A stretch of DNA of 64,000 nucleotides, from NCBI GenBank assembly GCA_003008705.1, contig PDUO01000041.1, forward strand, positions 4,963 through 68,962, given 5' to 3'. Shown here in pieces: positions 35,791-47,211 of the stretch. Made by a program: the position numbers and the translations under genes. The number at the start of each line of letters is the position of its first letter. The stretch's first letter is position 1. This DNA is from Pezicula radicicola. Its lineage: Eukaryota; Ascomycota; Leotiomycetes; Helotiales; Dermateaceae. A model generated the notes under the pieces. It saw nothing but the letters and a program-made list of their open reading frames with translations. It was not told the DNA's origin and made no database searches.

Positions 35791-37618
35791 AGCGAAATTA
35801 CGAAATCGAAATCAACCCAATTGACGCATTTAGACGCGTTGTGTTAAGCTACATGTGTGTGTACGCCACTGTCGGTTAATGCCTTTAAATACCTAAATAT
35901 AAATTTTGTGAAATATACATCAAGAGTATTCGTGTCATTCGATTTTAAGAACCCTTCGCCATCCTCCTTTAACTAGTGAGGGTGACCATCGGCAAAGATG
36001 GATATAGATATACAAGCGGTGTGGAATATGGGCGTACAGGGCGTCGAAACTGTACCTAGGCACCCTCTGATAGGAATGCAAAGCTTTTCGTAAGGTACTG
36101 TACACCCTATTAGGGGCCGCGATAGGAGTCTCCTGCGGGAGACTTTAAGTTTTGGTTTTTTTTAAGCCCCGGCAATGTTGCCGAGTTCTCGCTTAGAGAT
36201 ACGAGTAGGGGCTTACACGAGCGCCTAATCGGCGGCTGTCAGGTTTGTCCGTTCCGGAGCCTCGTGTAACGATAAAAGTCGAATATTGAATATAAATGGG
36301 TAAAAAGGTTGATTTCTAAGTGAGGGGTGCCCGGAGCTTATATATATATAGAAAATAAGTGACACGTGACATATAACCGAGGTCATTTCATGACAATATG
36401 CCCTTTTTGAATAAAAAAAAGTTGTCCCAGCGTCTATCCAGACAGAAAATATACTTGAAACCGTATACAAAATGCAGTATAAATGAATGTACAGGCAGAA
36501 GGCAAAGCTAAGAGTAAAACAAAAAATATTCCGGAGTTTCGACAATATTTCGATCAGGGAAGATTTCGACCGCAGAAAGATGGGTTATTTAGACTCTCGG
36601 GAAGCTCGGAGATCTAAAACGCGAAGGGAATCGAGGTGCAAGAGCTCGATTTTGACTCGATTTCGTGCAGCAGAAGCTGGTTGGTTTTAAGCTGCGAGGG
36701 CTTAATTAAGAGGTCGCAAATACTTAGTTTCGTAGAGGGAAACTAAGGGCTCAACTACTAGCGCACTTGGCGGAGCGTCGAGTGGACGGGAATCACTTCT
36801 GTGGTGTCTACTCTGGGACGTATAAGTCTCGTCTTGGTCTTGCTGAAGTACCTCGGTAGGCTGTATTGTAAATGCAGATGCAGATAAGATAGATTGTTGC
36901 TATAGAGTACTTAGTCAGATATTCGCAACCATACCATAGGCAGCTTACAGCACTGTGGGATTCTAGTATAGCATCTGTATCTTCAAAACCTTGTATACTA
37001 TGTTGGTCAATAAGACGCCGAGGTATTGCTTGGATTCTACGGCCGGCACGATCATTGTATGGGAAAACGTAATCCTTTAACCAACAAAAGTCATTATCTT
37101 AGGCCCCGAGTTATTCACCAACCGTTTTCACATCTTGCGTCAATAACACTATACCTACACATCTAAGTTTACTAACCAGAAACAAAGGGCTAACTAAGTC
37201 TGAAACCGAAACCAGAAGTTGTATTGTAGTATCTCTTACATAATGTCTTTACAGCCGGTAGATAAAGAGAAGCTAGTACGTTAGCTTTTTTAAGTTGTAT
37301 TGTATTATACAAGACCATATTGTATTATGCGATACCATATTACATTACACAAAACTATATTATATTACATAATGCCATGTTGCATTATCTAGCATTGCTT
37401 ATTATAGTATATTATTTACTAAATTAAGTCAAGTCACCAAATTAAGTCAAGTCAGGTCAAAAGTATTACTCGTTGTAACTCATCATTCACCAAATTCGAG
37501 TCAATCCAATAATATGATAAATGCCAGACCAAGGTAATTAATCATTACAAAGATCACCCAAAATCTCCAAGCAACTAAGCAGATGCTCAAACTGATCAGA
37601 CTAGAGCTCAACTCTAGC

Positions 37619-38811
37619 CTACCGACCATCACCATCACCATCACCATGACCAACACTACGACGCTCCAAATCCCTCCAATGCTCCTCAAAAGCCAACCGA
37701 TTAATCTCAATTAACAAATCAGCCACACGCTTACGAACCGCCTTATTAAAATCCTTCCTTGTTAATCTCCTATTCAACTCGATTCGAAGATTTCGGTTTT
37801 CTTTTTCAAGTCTGTCTGTTTCCTCTCTTGACTCTTCTAATTCTTGTAGTGTATCATCGAGGAGGTTGAATAGTTCTTTTACGTTTGTTGCATCGATTGG
37901 TTTTTTCTGGATGGAAATGGCTTTGCCTTTGGCTTTGGCTTCCGTATTTGTATGGTTATTGGGTTCTTGGATGGCGTCTCCTTCATGTGCATTTGCATAA
38001 GGTTGACTGTTGTTTTTTTGAGTGGCGTTTCTGTGTGTATGCGGTGGTGGTGGTGGTGGAGATGGTGGTGCTCTTGAGGTAGCGGGAATAGCCGTAGGAA
38101 GTTGAATTAGCTGGTGACAGGAGATGCGATCCTGGATATTGTGCTGCTTTGAAGGAAAAATAGCAACTTCACGGCTTCGATCCGAACTCGAATACAAAGG
38201 TAAAGGCAAAACCGGGTACGGAAGTCCATCAGCACCACCACCACCACAACAGCTGGTATCGCCATCACCATCAGAATCAAAATCAGAATGGCCACTACCA
38301 CGCAACCCCATCTTCAAAACCCTCTCCATCTTCTCCTTTACCCTCCTCATCAAAACAACTCCAACCTCAACTTTCCCCTTCCTCCCAACCGTATCCCGAA
38401 TCATAGGTAACCACCTCAACTTCTTCTCTCCAATCCCTAATTCCTGCATCAATTCCCCAATCTCTGCATTGCGGATCGCTGTGGTTGTCGTAAGTTGCCT
38501 CGCTTGCATGAATCGCTTGACAATACCAACGTATTCGCTTGGCCATTGGAGACGGCATTGAGCTTTGAAATTGTAAAGAGCGTGTTGTAGGAAGATGAGC
38601 TGGGTGTGGGAAAATTTGTTATATGGTTAGTATGTAGGGTTTAGCTCGGGGTTCGGTTACTGTAGGTGATTCGGCCCCCTTTTGGTTTCCTTTTTTTTTC
38701 CCGAATTGAAGTGGGGAATGTTGTGATAGGTTAATAATTAAGGGAGTGGGAGCGGGAGTAACTTACTTCTTCCTTAGGCGTTTCCTGGAGGTTGGTTTGG
38801 CAATGCTTACA
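37619..38811 (-). CDS. Unrecognised coiled-coil protein (5' end uncertain)
   Basis: The main exon (38599-37619, minus) reads LIFLQHALYNFKAQCRLQWP, then SEYVGIVKRFMQARQL and a helical domain LGIGEKKLRWLPMIRDTVGR. A low-complexity linker follows (Asp/Gly run, PPSPPPPPPHTHRN), then KELFNLLDDTLQELEESREE, a coiled coil, and RKRVADLLIEINRLAFEEHW before a His/Gly/Asp tail. Upstream, 38811-38767 (CKHCQTNLQETPKEE with a GTAAGT donor) looks like an earlier exon with a CxxC pair; the true start is not found. No family recognised. Coherent frame, helical periodicity and splice signals argue for a real gene, perhaps a lineage-specific one related in style to the next two. Confidence 0.5.
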
Positions 38812-40011
38812 CTGTGATGGTACTTAGTTTTAGTTTTTTGTAGCCTAGCTTTTTATTATAAATCTAAATTAGATATATTTCTATTTTTTTTATTTTACTT
38901 ATTTATATACCTACCTGTCTATATATAAGCTACTAATATTTTTTTTAAAAAAAATAAAGGGAATCTAATAAATTACTCTATAAAACCTAAATATAACAAA
39001 GAAAGCAAAGCAAAAATAAAGACAAAGCAAAGACAAAGACAAAGACAAAGCAAGAAAAAAAAGTAAGACTTGTATTACATCTACTGTCGGCCTGTAATCA
39101 CGTGTTGTTGTTGTATATCTTTATTTCTAGTAGCTATAGTGCCTATAGATCCCTCTATACTAACTATTTAGTTCGGCCTATTCTAGACTATTATAGTACG
39201 ATTTTTAGACAAAGGGCATAGTACCTTAATAGCCTTATTTTGTATAGATTTAAGCCTATTCTAAGGGCTAATCCTTTAATATATAAACCTAACTTGCCTC
39301 CTACCTAATAGGGGCAAGCAATCAAGCCTTTATTTATAATTTTTACCGCCTTCTGTAATTCTACTATATCTAATATATTTAATGTAATTAAGGGTTTATA
39401 TCTACCTATCCCTTACTCTATCCCACAGCGTAGGTCCTACTCTATAAAACGACAGTGTCAAAGAACTAATAGCAAGATATTCTAGAGTACTAAGCAAATT
39501 GAAGACATTCTGCTGTTGGCTGTCTTAAGTATCGCTTAGTTCTAAGAGGACCCACGTTGTACAACGAAGTAAGGTATACCCAAATCTAACAAAGAAAACA
39601 AAGCGAAAACAAAGACGAAGCAAAGTAAAAAAAATTGTGAGGTAAGACCTACATTGCATCTACCGATACATAAACATATACACAAAAATATTGCACAGAC
39701 TGAATATCTCAGATCTGAACAACAAGCAAGGAGAAAAGTAGTTTCTGGAATACCTACGTACGTTCTTTCTTTTTATAAACCACAATCTAGATCCATCTCA
39801 ATCTCCAACTTCCAAATCTCCAATTTCCAATCTCTGATCTCTGATCTTTCTTCATCTCTTGATTTCGTCCTAACCGCCTCCCCACCCCTCCCCCAAACCC
39901 CTTCACCTCTCTCTTTTTTTTTTGCGTCTGACCTGTCAGTTGTATCAGTCATAAACGTCAAAGTTCAACACCCATCATCAATCAGCATACCACCAACCAA
40001 CATCAAATACA
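38812..40011. other. Intergenic with two copies of a 90-100 bp repeat
   Basis: No gene. Direct repeats lie at 38985-39088 and 39579-39667 (listed separately) with an AT-rich core between. 39770-39960 is C/T-rich and is the likely promoter and leader of the next gene. Confidence 0.55.
38985..39667. repeat. Direct repeat pair flanking an AT-rich core
   Basis: Left copy 38985-39088 and right copy 39579-39667 share AACAAAGAAARCAAAGCRAA, then a GACAAAGCAAAG microsatellite, then GTAAGACYTRYATTRCATCT and ACYG. Differences are mostly C/T or G/A transitions. The layout (about 680 bp in all) resembles a small LTR-like element or a tandem duplication; no coding sequence inside. Confidence 0.55.
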
Positions 40012-41940
40012 ATGCAACCTACCAAACCCAACTGCACAACTCCCATAGTCCCCTACAAACCGCTCTCCTTTTACCTCCAGCATCGACATCGACATCAAAA
40101 TCAAAATCAACACCAAACAACCACTACTACTACCACTACCACCACCACCACCACAACCCCAAACCCAACCCCAACTTCAACTCCAACAATCACCATAACC
40201 CCAACCGAAGACCAACTCCTCACAAACTACATGTCCCAACCATCCATCCTAGAATGGGCGACTTCCTATCCAGAATTAACAACATCCATCATTCAAAAAC
40301 ACATAGATATAGAAGATTTGAGTCATTTCATCACTACATCTGGATCTAGATCTGGGCTTGGGCTTGCGAGGAAGGATTTTTGGTTAAAGAGGATGGTAAA
40401 AATATGGCCAAGCGTGCGAAAAAGTTTGGTGAAGACGAAGGTGAAGGTGAATATGAAGGATGGACAAGTGAAGAAAGATGAAGTGGTGGTAGATGTAAAG
40501 AATGAAGAGATGGAATCAACCAAGACGAAACTTCGAATTCCACTTTCTCTTATCCTTTCATCATGGACGACATTTCGCAAAAAAATACTCATTAGCAGTC
40601 TTCTCATCATTCTTGTCGTGATTATTATCACGCTTACCCGCTTCGACTTCACATCAATTCAACAATATTTCCCATTCATCAACAACACAACAACATTCCT
40701 CAAAATAAATCCCCATTACAAACAAGCACTTCAACACCTCGCCATCCATTCTCTGACAGCACTCTACAATTTCCCTCATTCCTCACTCTGTAAACGAAGT
40801 CTACCGATACCAGCACCATTTATAACGACTCTCATCAAACTATTACGAACAGAATCAACCATGTCAGAAATTCATCCATGTCAATCATCATCCCCTGGAT
40901 TGATGACTCAAAACTATAGTCAATCTATCTCAGGTCTTTGTAAATGGTTTGGCACTTTTGACTGTCATGTTATTACTACAGTACCTCTCGCTATAGCCCA
41001 GTCGATACAAAACGCGATTATCTCTACATATCCGATGCTCAAGAAACTCCTTGTCGTTGAGACTATCATCTCACGGCTATATATCACTCTTCCTATCGTT
41101 CTCATCTTCTGTATCTTATTCCATCTCCTACTCTGGAAAGTGATCAGATATAAATCTCGCGTCTTTCGACCTTATGTTCGGTGTCTGCTTTGGGTTTTTA
41201 GGAGTTGTTGGACCATAGGAGTTTGGTTTTGCGTTGGTGCGTATCGTGTCGTTCGCTTTGGTCTTGCTTGGTTGATGTAGATGGTAAATGGGGTGGTTCT
41301 ACTGTAACAGAGGAAGTGCATCATGATGAACTTGTCGGGTTCAGTCGTCCTCCTGCACTTCCCGATCATTCCTATCATCTATCATCTACCGGCAATGATC
41401 CCATGAAGTCTAGTATTCACCATCACAATCCCTTAGTCGCCCGCGAAGCTTGACAGTCTCAATCACAATCCTATTAATCCAACACCCAATCGCAGTTACA
41501 ATCACAACAAAGCCATTAGAAATGATATTTTCGATATCAATCACCTCAATCACCCCCCTCCCAACCCAACAACAGCCCCTCACACCTACAATCACACCCA
41601 GAACTCCTCCACCTCTACCCCTACCACCTTCACCATCCCCCGCAAAGCAATCGGATCCGGTACTCAAAAGAAAAGACAAGATAATCAAGGAGGTAAAGAC
41701 AACAAAATAAACAACAAAGAACTCGAACGACAACAACAACGAAATCTAGCCCATCGAGCACAAACATTTCTTACTAAGATAAAGGAGAGGGGTAATGATC
41801 ATGATGGTAACAGTAATGATGTATTAAGGACAGTGGAGAGAATGTATGATTTATTGGTTGGGGATGAGGATGGAGAGGAGGAAAGGAAAGGATGTAAGGA
41901 GGAAGAGAATGAAAGGAAAAGAAGACGATTCATTCTTTAA
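40012..41940 (+). CDS. Unrecognised multi-span membrane protein with Thr-rich linker
   Basis: An open frame of 422 codons starts MQPTKPNCTTPIVPYKPLSF and passes a His/Gln run and a 14-Thr tract encoded by ACC/ACT repeats. It continues through a helical part (ILEWATSYPELTTSIIQKHI) and at least two clear membrane segments, ILISSLLIILVVIIITLTRF and LYITLPIVLIFCILFHLLLW. A 44-nt intron (GTGCGT...GTAG, ending at 41280) likely joins it to DGKWGGSTVTEEVHHDELVG. A further coding-like segment in another frame (NNKELERQQQRNLAHRAQTF and KERKRRRFIL-like tail) reaches 41940, but the connecting splice is not resolved. No family recognised; it may be a lineage-specific membrane protein. Confidence 0.45.
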
Positions 41941-43047
41941 GGATTAGAAGGGGCTAGAGCAATAGGTTTAATTTGGAGTTTTTTCTTTTTTTTCGTCAAA
42001 AACTTTGTATGGAGTATTCTTCTTCTTCTTATTATTTCATAGACTTTACTTGAATAGTACTGTAATTGGGGCAATATTATTAGGGCCCGTTTCAGTTGCA
42101 CCCCTATTTCGAAAATCTCCGGCTTCCTATAACAGAGTATACCTTTTTTTATATAAAAAATTCCTAGAAATGCAAAGAAATTCTTAGAAGGATACATAGA
42201 CATACCCTAGGCATTAAATTTTTATTAAATTCGCACATCTTCTTTTCTACTCTAAAAGAGATTAACATTGCTCTGATTAGTTGAGCGAACGAAAGGTCTC
42301 TCGTAGCACGAGTACATACCCCGTCCCTCTGTTAAACTATAATTAAAGCTATTATTCCCGAAACCTCTATTTACAATTAAAGACCCCAACCCTAACGCCC
42401 TGCAGGGCCTTTTACAATAACAGACAAACAGACCAGAAAAATTACAATCACACCTCTTAACCAACCCCATCAAACCTCTGAACCTATCCATTACATCAGC
42501 TATACAATACAACCTTCTGCACCTCTGCACATAAACATAACCTCTACACGTGATGGGGTCGTAAGTGAGGGTTCTGTTCCAGCTTAATAATTATGCCAAG
42601 GCCCCCGTGACCTTATCGGCTATCACTATCCGCTAGCCCAATAAGGCAATCCTGAATCTTTCTTCTTGAATAAAATGGTTCCACATTCTGTAATCTACCC
42701 ATGCGTGCCCACGGCCTCCAAAGTATAGTACATATCTGTAGAATCATCTACAGAAAGAACAAATACCCTACACTACCCCTCCTTGAGTTATTATCTAAGC
42801 TCCGTCTCTCTCTCTCTCTCTCTGTCTCTCTGTCTTTCTTTCTACAGGTCTGCATATGTCTTGGTATTGTAACATGCAATACGTCTTGCTTTGTTGTCCT
42901 GCTGTAGCTGAAATGCTCTTTTTTTTTTGTCTCCCTCTTGTTTTCCTCTCATTTTCTTCTTCTTCCTCTCGTCTTCCTGATCCTTCGTCCTCATCACTCT
43001 CCTCGGCCTCCTCCTAATCCTAACCGCTCATCCTCATTCGAGCCACC
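41941..43047. other. Intergenic; CT microsatellite near the SAP gene
   Basis: No gene. A CT-rich microsatellite spans about 42805-42845 and further pyrimidine tracts run to 43010, forming the promoter and leader of the SAP-domain gene. Confidence 0.55.
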
Positions 43048-44160
43048 ATGCCGGCCTTCAAAAACATCAAGCCCACGGTCACTGCCCCAGAGCTAAGACA
43101 ACTCCTCGAAAAACAAAATCTCAGTACCGACGGCTACAAAAATGACCTCATGGCCCGTTTGCAGATGGCTTATGTCGGATGGACAGATGGCGACGAGAAT
43201 CGTGTATCCAGATATTTCGGGACAGGAACGACAAAGGCTGAATTGCTACAAGAGTGCAAGAAGCTCGAACTACAAGACGTTGGGAGCTTAACCGTTCCCC
43301 AGTTGCGTGTTCGCCTTGTGCTTGCTGCGATGGAAGCTTCGATGATCGGTATGCCCTGTTCCTCGTCTCCTGGCACATCCGAGAAAGTATGAGCTGAGCT
43401 GACGAAGAGGTCTTCCAGAAACCGACCCCTCTCCTCTCGAGCCCTTTGCCGGTATGACCCTCGACTCGGCCAACGAGAACACCATCGGTACCAAAGACAC
43501 AATAGGACCCAACAACAACACTGGCAACAAGCCCGCTGTGATGGCCGGCTCTCACCGCGACGACACAACTCGACCTCGACAGAAAGTCTCAGGCCCTAGC
43601 TATAGAAGCACGGTTGCGGCTGGCGACCCCAACAAGCGCACTGCAGCTCCAAACTCGCCAGCTGCGGGAGATAATAAGCTGGACAATCACAATGCAAGTG
43701 GCAAGGCAAAATCCAAAACTCGCAATATACTCTCAACCACTCCAGACGACAGCTCGAGCAATACCAACGCTTACCTTGTCAAGGACAAGGCCACAGCAGT
43801 CAAATTTAAGGATATGTGTAAAGCAAGTAGTACCTTAAATCACTTCCCCTCACCCATCTCTCATCTCATCTCTCCATTCCCCCAACTTCCCAACTACATA
43901 CCTTTCCTCCCTCTCATCACCAACAGGAAATCCCTCCAAAACCCGAAAATGACCATAAACACACACACAAAAATATCCAAACCTGGCTTTCCGACTACGA
44001 AACCACAACTCTAACAACCCCACAAGCACTCGCAGCTCGAGGTAAGGAACTACTTATTCTCGCCATTCGACAAGCTCGTTCTGAGTTGGATGAAAAGTCC
44101 TCGAGGGCTTTTACCGAGGATATTGCGGCTCATCTTCATACGGTTATGATGCTTTTGTGA
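43048..44160 (+). CDS. SAP-domain protein, three exons likely
   Basis: Exon 1 (43048-43348) encodes a SAP motif near residues 12-35 (TAPELRQLLEKQNLSTDGYK, NDLMARL) and a second helical LLQECKKLELQDVGSLTVPQ repeat resembling another SAP-like unit. The 70-nt intron 43349-43418 joins cleanly to exon 2 (TDPSPLEPFAGMTLDSANEN), a low-complexity Asn/Ser/Thr linker with Lys/Arg. A last exon after CAACAG near 43927 reads WLSDYETTTLTTPQALAARG and IRQARSELDEKSSRAFTEDI, then stops at 44160, but the donor giving the right phase is unclear, perhaps a weak GTCAAA. SAP domains bind DNA or RNA and act in nuclear organisation or repair. The full protein is not a family I can name. Confidence 0.6.
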
Positions 44161-44727
44161 GGGAGGGAGGCAGGTACTGGTTTTGATTGCTGGTGTATTG
44201 GGTTGGAGTGTTGTGGTGGTATTGGGTGGGGTTGGGGTGATAGTTAGTTGTACTGAGTTTATTTGAGAGAGGGGACGGGACGGGGAGGGAAGGTAGGGGA
44301 GGGGAAAATTGACCTATTGGATTCGAATTTTAGTATTAGACTTGGACTTGGACTTGCATTCAGATTTAGACTTTACCGACCGTTATCTCATAAATGATAA
44401 ATCAGACCCGACCGCGACAATCTCAACCTGTAGGTGCACATTTCTCTTCTTCTTCGAATCACCTTTCTCGAAGGCATTGATTGCCCTTCCAATGTCTCCA
44501 AAGCAAAACATAACTTATAACTATAGAGGAGTGCAGTAAACGGACAATGAAACAGGTACCATGGCAGCCCTGAATCCTGATCATCTATAAGCTTTAATAT
44601 ATCTCGCCGCGTTGATGGAAATTATAATATGAATTATGGTCACCTTTGCCAAACTGCAACTTGACTCTCTTAATCTGGTCGTATTCTATCTTTCACCGTA
44701 TTTCAATCTCAACGATTTGATTGAACC
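44161..44727. other. Intergenic
   Basis: No gene seen. GT-rich then mixed sequence between the SAP gene and the HET relic. A short GACTTGGACTTGGACTTGC hexamer repeat lies near 44339. Confidence 0.5.
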
Positions 44728-47211
44728 ATGTTGTGCCAACTCTGTAATGACATAACTCTTCGGGCCTTACATTCTGGCTATCGGCATATGCCGTCTTTCA
44801 ATTCACTCAAGGCCTCAGCAGAAGCTGGAGTATGCTCTCTTTGCCTTCTTCTTTGGAGCGCCGTCGATCGCGGAATGGATCAGCAACAGCCAGCTCATGA
44901 TTCTATTATGCAATATCCGGTTCAATTGTGCTTAGATGGCGTGCTGAGGCCATTCAGAGACGGGTTTATAAAGAAGATACTTTCCGCGGAGACACTCACA
45001 ACCTCGTCAGCTCATCAAATCTTTCAATTGAAGGCTTCGAGAGCGCCAACTACGATAGAAATATATGCTCTGGTACCAGCTTCATCAACAGAAGACAGAG
45101 TAGTCAGTAGCAAGCAGGGTCGCGTGTCATTGTATCGGGAACCTAGTAAGAGATCACCATAGCACCGTGATTGTTGTTCGAAGTCATCTCTAATTGCGCA
45201 GATATGGATCGCTACTGGGATAATCCTTACGGCGGACGTCCTATGTCTTATCATAACGGCTCCCTGGAATGTTTTGAGCTTGCCATGCGATGGATCCAGT
45301 TTTGCATGACAGAACATGACGGCTGCAAACGAGCAATTTGTCCATACGAATGGACAGAAGAATCTGAGAGCCCCCTGGGCCAACGTGTCAAGTAGTGATG
45401 AGTCTGACAACTCCGAATCTCCAGACCAGCCTCCTTTGAAACGCATCAGACTTTCTCCTGGAGACAATTCACAGGTGCCACATGCTCCTTTAAACTCCAC
45501 CGAGCCTTGTACTTCTCCACAACGCAACACAAACATCGTAACGTGCCAAGGAGTTCTAAACAGACCCATTCCAATTACTAGGCGTTCAAAAAACCTTCCT
45601 CGTGGAGTCGACGATGGCTATTGGAAGCTATATCTCCGCAGCGAATCATTGAAGGAATTAGAAGAAAGCGGGAGCGAATTATTACGAGACTGTAACATAC
45701 CACTTCTTCCAACTCGGTACATTTGCGTCGACAGTAACCCTTCTCGGCTTTGTCTTGCGGAGCCTGGATCTCGAGGATTCTATGTGGCATTAAGCCATTG
45801 CTGGGGGGACTCCAAACCTCTGATCACGACTACTGCAACTTTGGCTGACCACCTTAAGGAAATTCCTATGACCGGCATCCCGCAAACATTTCGTGACGCA
45901 ATCGTTATTACGCGGAAACTGGGTCTCGAATATCTGTGGGTTGACTCTCTTTGCATTCTGCAGGACTCTAAAGAAGACTGGCAGAAGGAATCCTCTAAAA
46001 TGGGCACTTTGTATAGCAATGCATTTTTGACGATCAGTGCTGCAGCATCGGCAGACAGTACACAAGGTATCTTGAAACCACGGTCCGTTTCTTCAATCCC
46101 CCCCGTCGAGATAAAACCGCGTGATTTCGATTATACGTCTCTGTACGTTGCGGAATTCTTGGAAAATGTGCCATTTGAGACACGGCAGCCCATCGACAGT
46201 CGAGCATGGTGCTTTCAAGAGGCTGCCCTATCTCCTCGAGTACTTATCTACGGGACCGAAATGCTGGGATGGCTCTGTGATAGTACTGTGGATTCCGAGC
46301 AAGGTGCTATCTTCGACCACGAGGAGGACCCGTGTCCTCCACTTCTGGCGCCTTGATTGCATTGCAAAATCCAACCTCACTCAGTCAAGCAGACAATACC
46401 AGAATTTGAGCTTTTTCAGTTCTTAGATAAGAAAGAAAATGAAACTGGGCTTTGGGCGTCTATTATTAATGAGCACACGCGAAGGAAATTGACCTATGAA
46501 TCAGATAGACTGCCTGCGCTCTCTGGCATTATAAAAGAGATAAAACTTCTGACTGGGGATGAGTACTTGGCTGGTCTCTGGCAAAAGGATCTGAGATACG
46601 ATCTCTTATGGGAGGTGGATGTAATGTGGGGTAAGGAGGGTAATGAATGAAAGCGTCCTGCAAAGTACCGCGCTCCCTCTTGGTCATGGGCTTCCATCGA
46701 GGGTCCTGTGAAATTGAGCCTTAGGGCGAACCTTAAGATACTAGGGCAAGATGTATATGGAGCGTCAGAGCTGGCTCAAAAATTTCGACTTCTAGAGGCT
46801 AAAGTTGATGTCGACAGTTTGGATCCTTTTGGTGAGGTTTCCGGAGGGTACTTAAAGCTATCCGCCGGGTTGAGACAAATAACGATTCGTGAACGTGATT
46901 GGATAACAGATGCCTTATCCGACGACGATGGCCCTCCATGGCAAGAGCAGCGACTTCAAGAGAGATACTGGAGGGTGTTAGATATGAAAGGCAAGAGTAT
47001 TGGAAGATGCTGCTTGGATATGCCGCACGAAAGACCGTGGAGTTCAACCACCCTCTGGTGGCTGATCGTGGATATTTCCGCAGGAGTCCTGATAACCACC
47101 GCTCAAAAGAAAGGGGAATTTATTCGTGTTGGACAAGTCTGGGTCGAAGGCTTTGGTCGTGACGTACCCGATATCCCGGAAGAAGAGTATGAGGAAGTAA
47201 TTTTGGTCTAA
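44728..47211 (+). pseudogene. HET-domain incompatibility protein with two stops and a frameshift
   Basis: HET proteins trigger cell death on meeting non-self partners during hyphal fusion. The N-terminal part has CxxC pairs (MLCQLCND, VCSLCLLLW). An intron from 45150 to the CAG before ATATGGATCG joins MDRYWDNPYGGRPMSYHNGS. A +1 shift near 45390 changes frame. The HET core then follows: YVALSHCWGDSKPLITT, IPMTGIPQTFRDAIVITRKL, LEYLWVDSLCILQDSKEDWQ, MGTLYSNAFLTISAAASADS and DSRAWCFQEAALSPRVLIYG. TGA at 46354-46356 and TGA at 46648-46650 interrupt an otherwise continuous frame, the second replacing Trp before KRPAKYRAPSWSWASI. Both stops fit C-to-T or G-to-A changes. The C-terminal part continues intact to 47211. 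Recently lost or polymorphic. Confidence 0.85.

Larger units (their letters stand above)
34268..37618. other. Repeat-rich intergenic DNA
   Basis: No gene supported. Open frames around 34567-35080 (minus) and 36487-36690 (plus) lack domains. The stretch holds a small inverted-repeat transposon (35063-35369) and a repeated GCGTTAAGTGGTAGAAACGC-like motif near 35671 and 35764. TATATTACATAATGCC-like near-repeats lie at 37300-37400. Confidence 0.5.

Noticed and set aside
39654..40349. 231-codon plus-strand frame overlapping the start of the membrane-protein gene
   Set aside because: It reads microsatellite DNA in a second frame (His/Asn/Pro runs); the 422-codon frame has membrane spans and continues much further.
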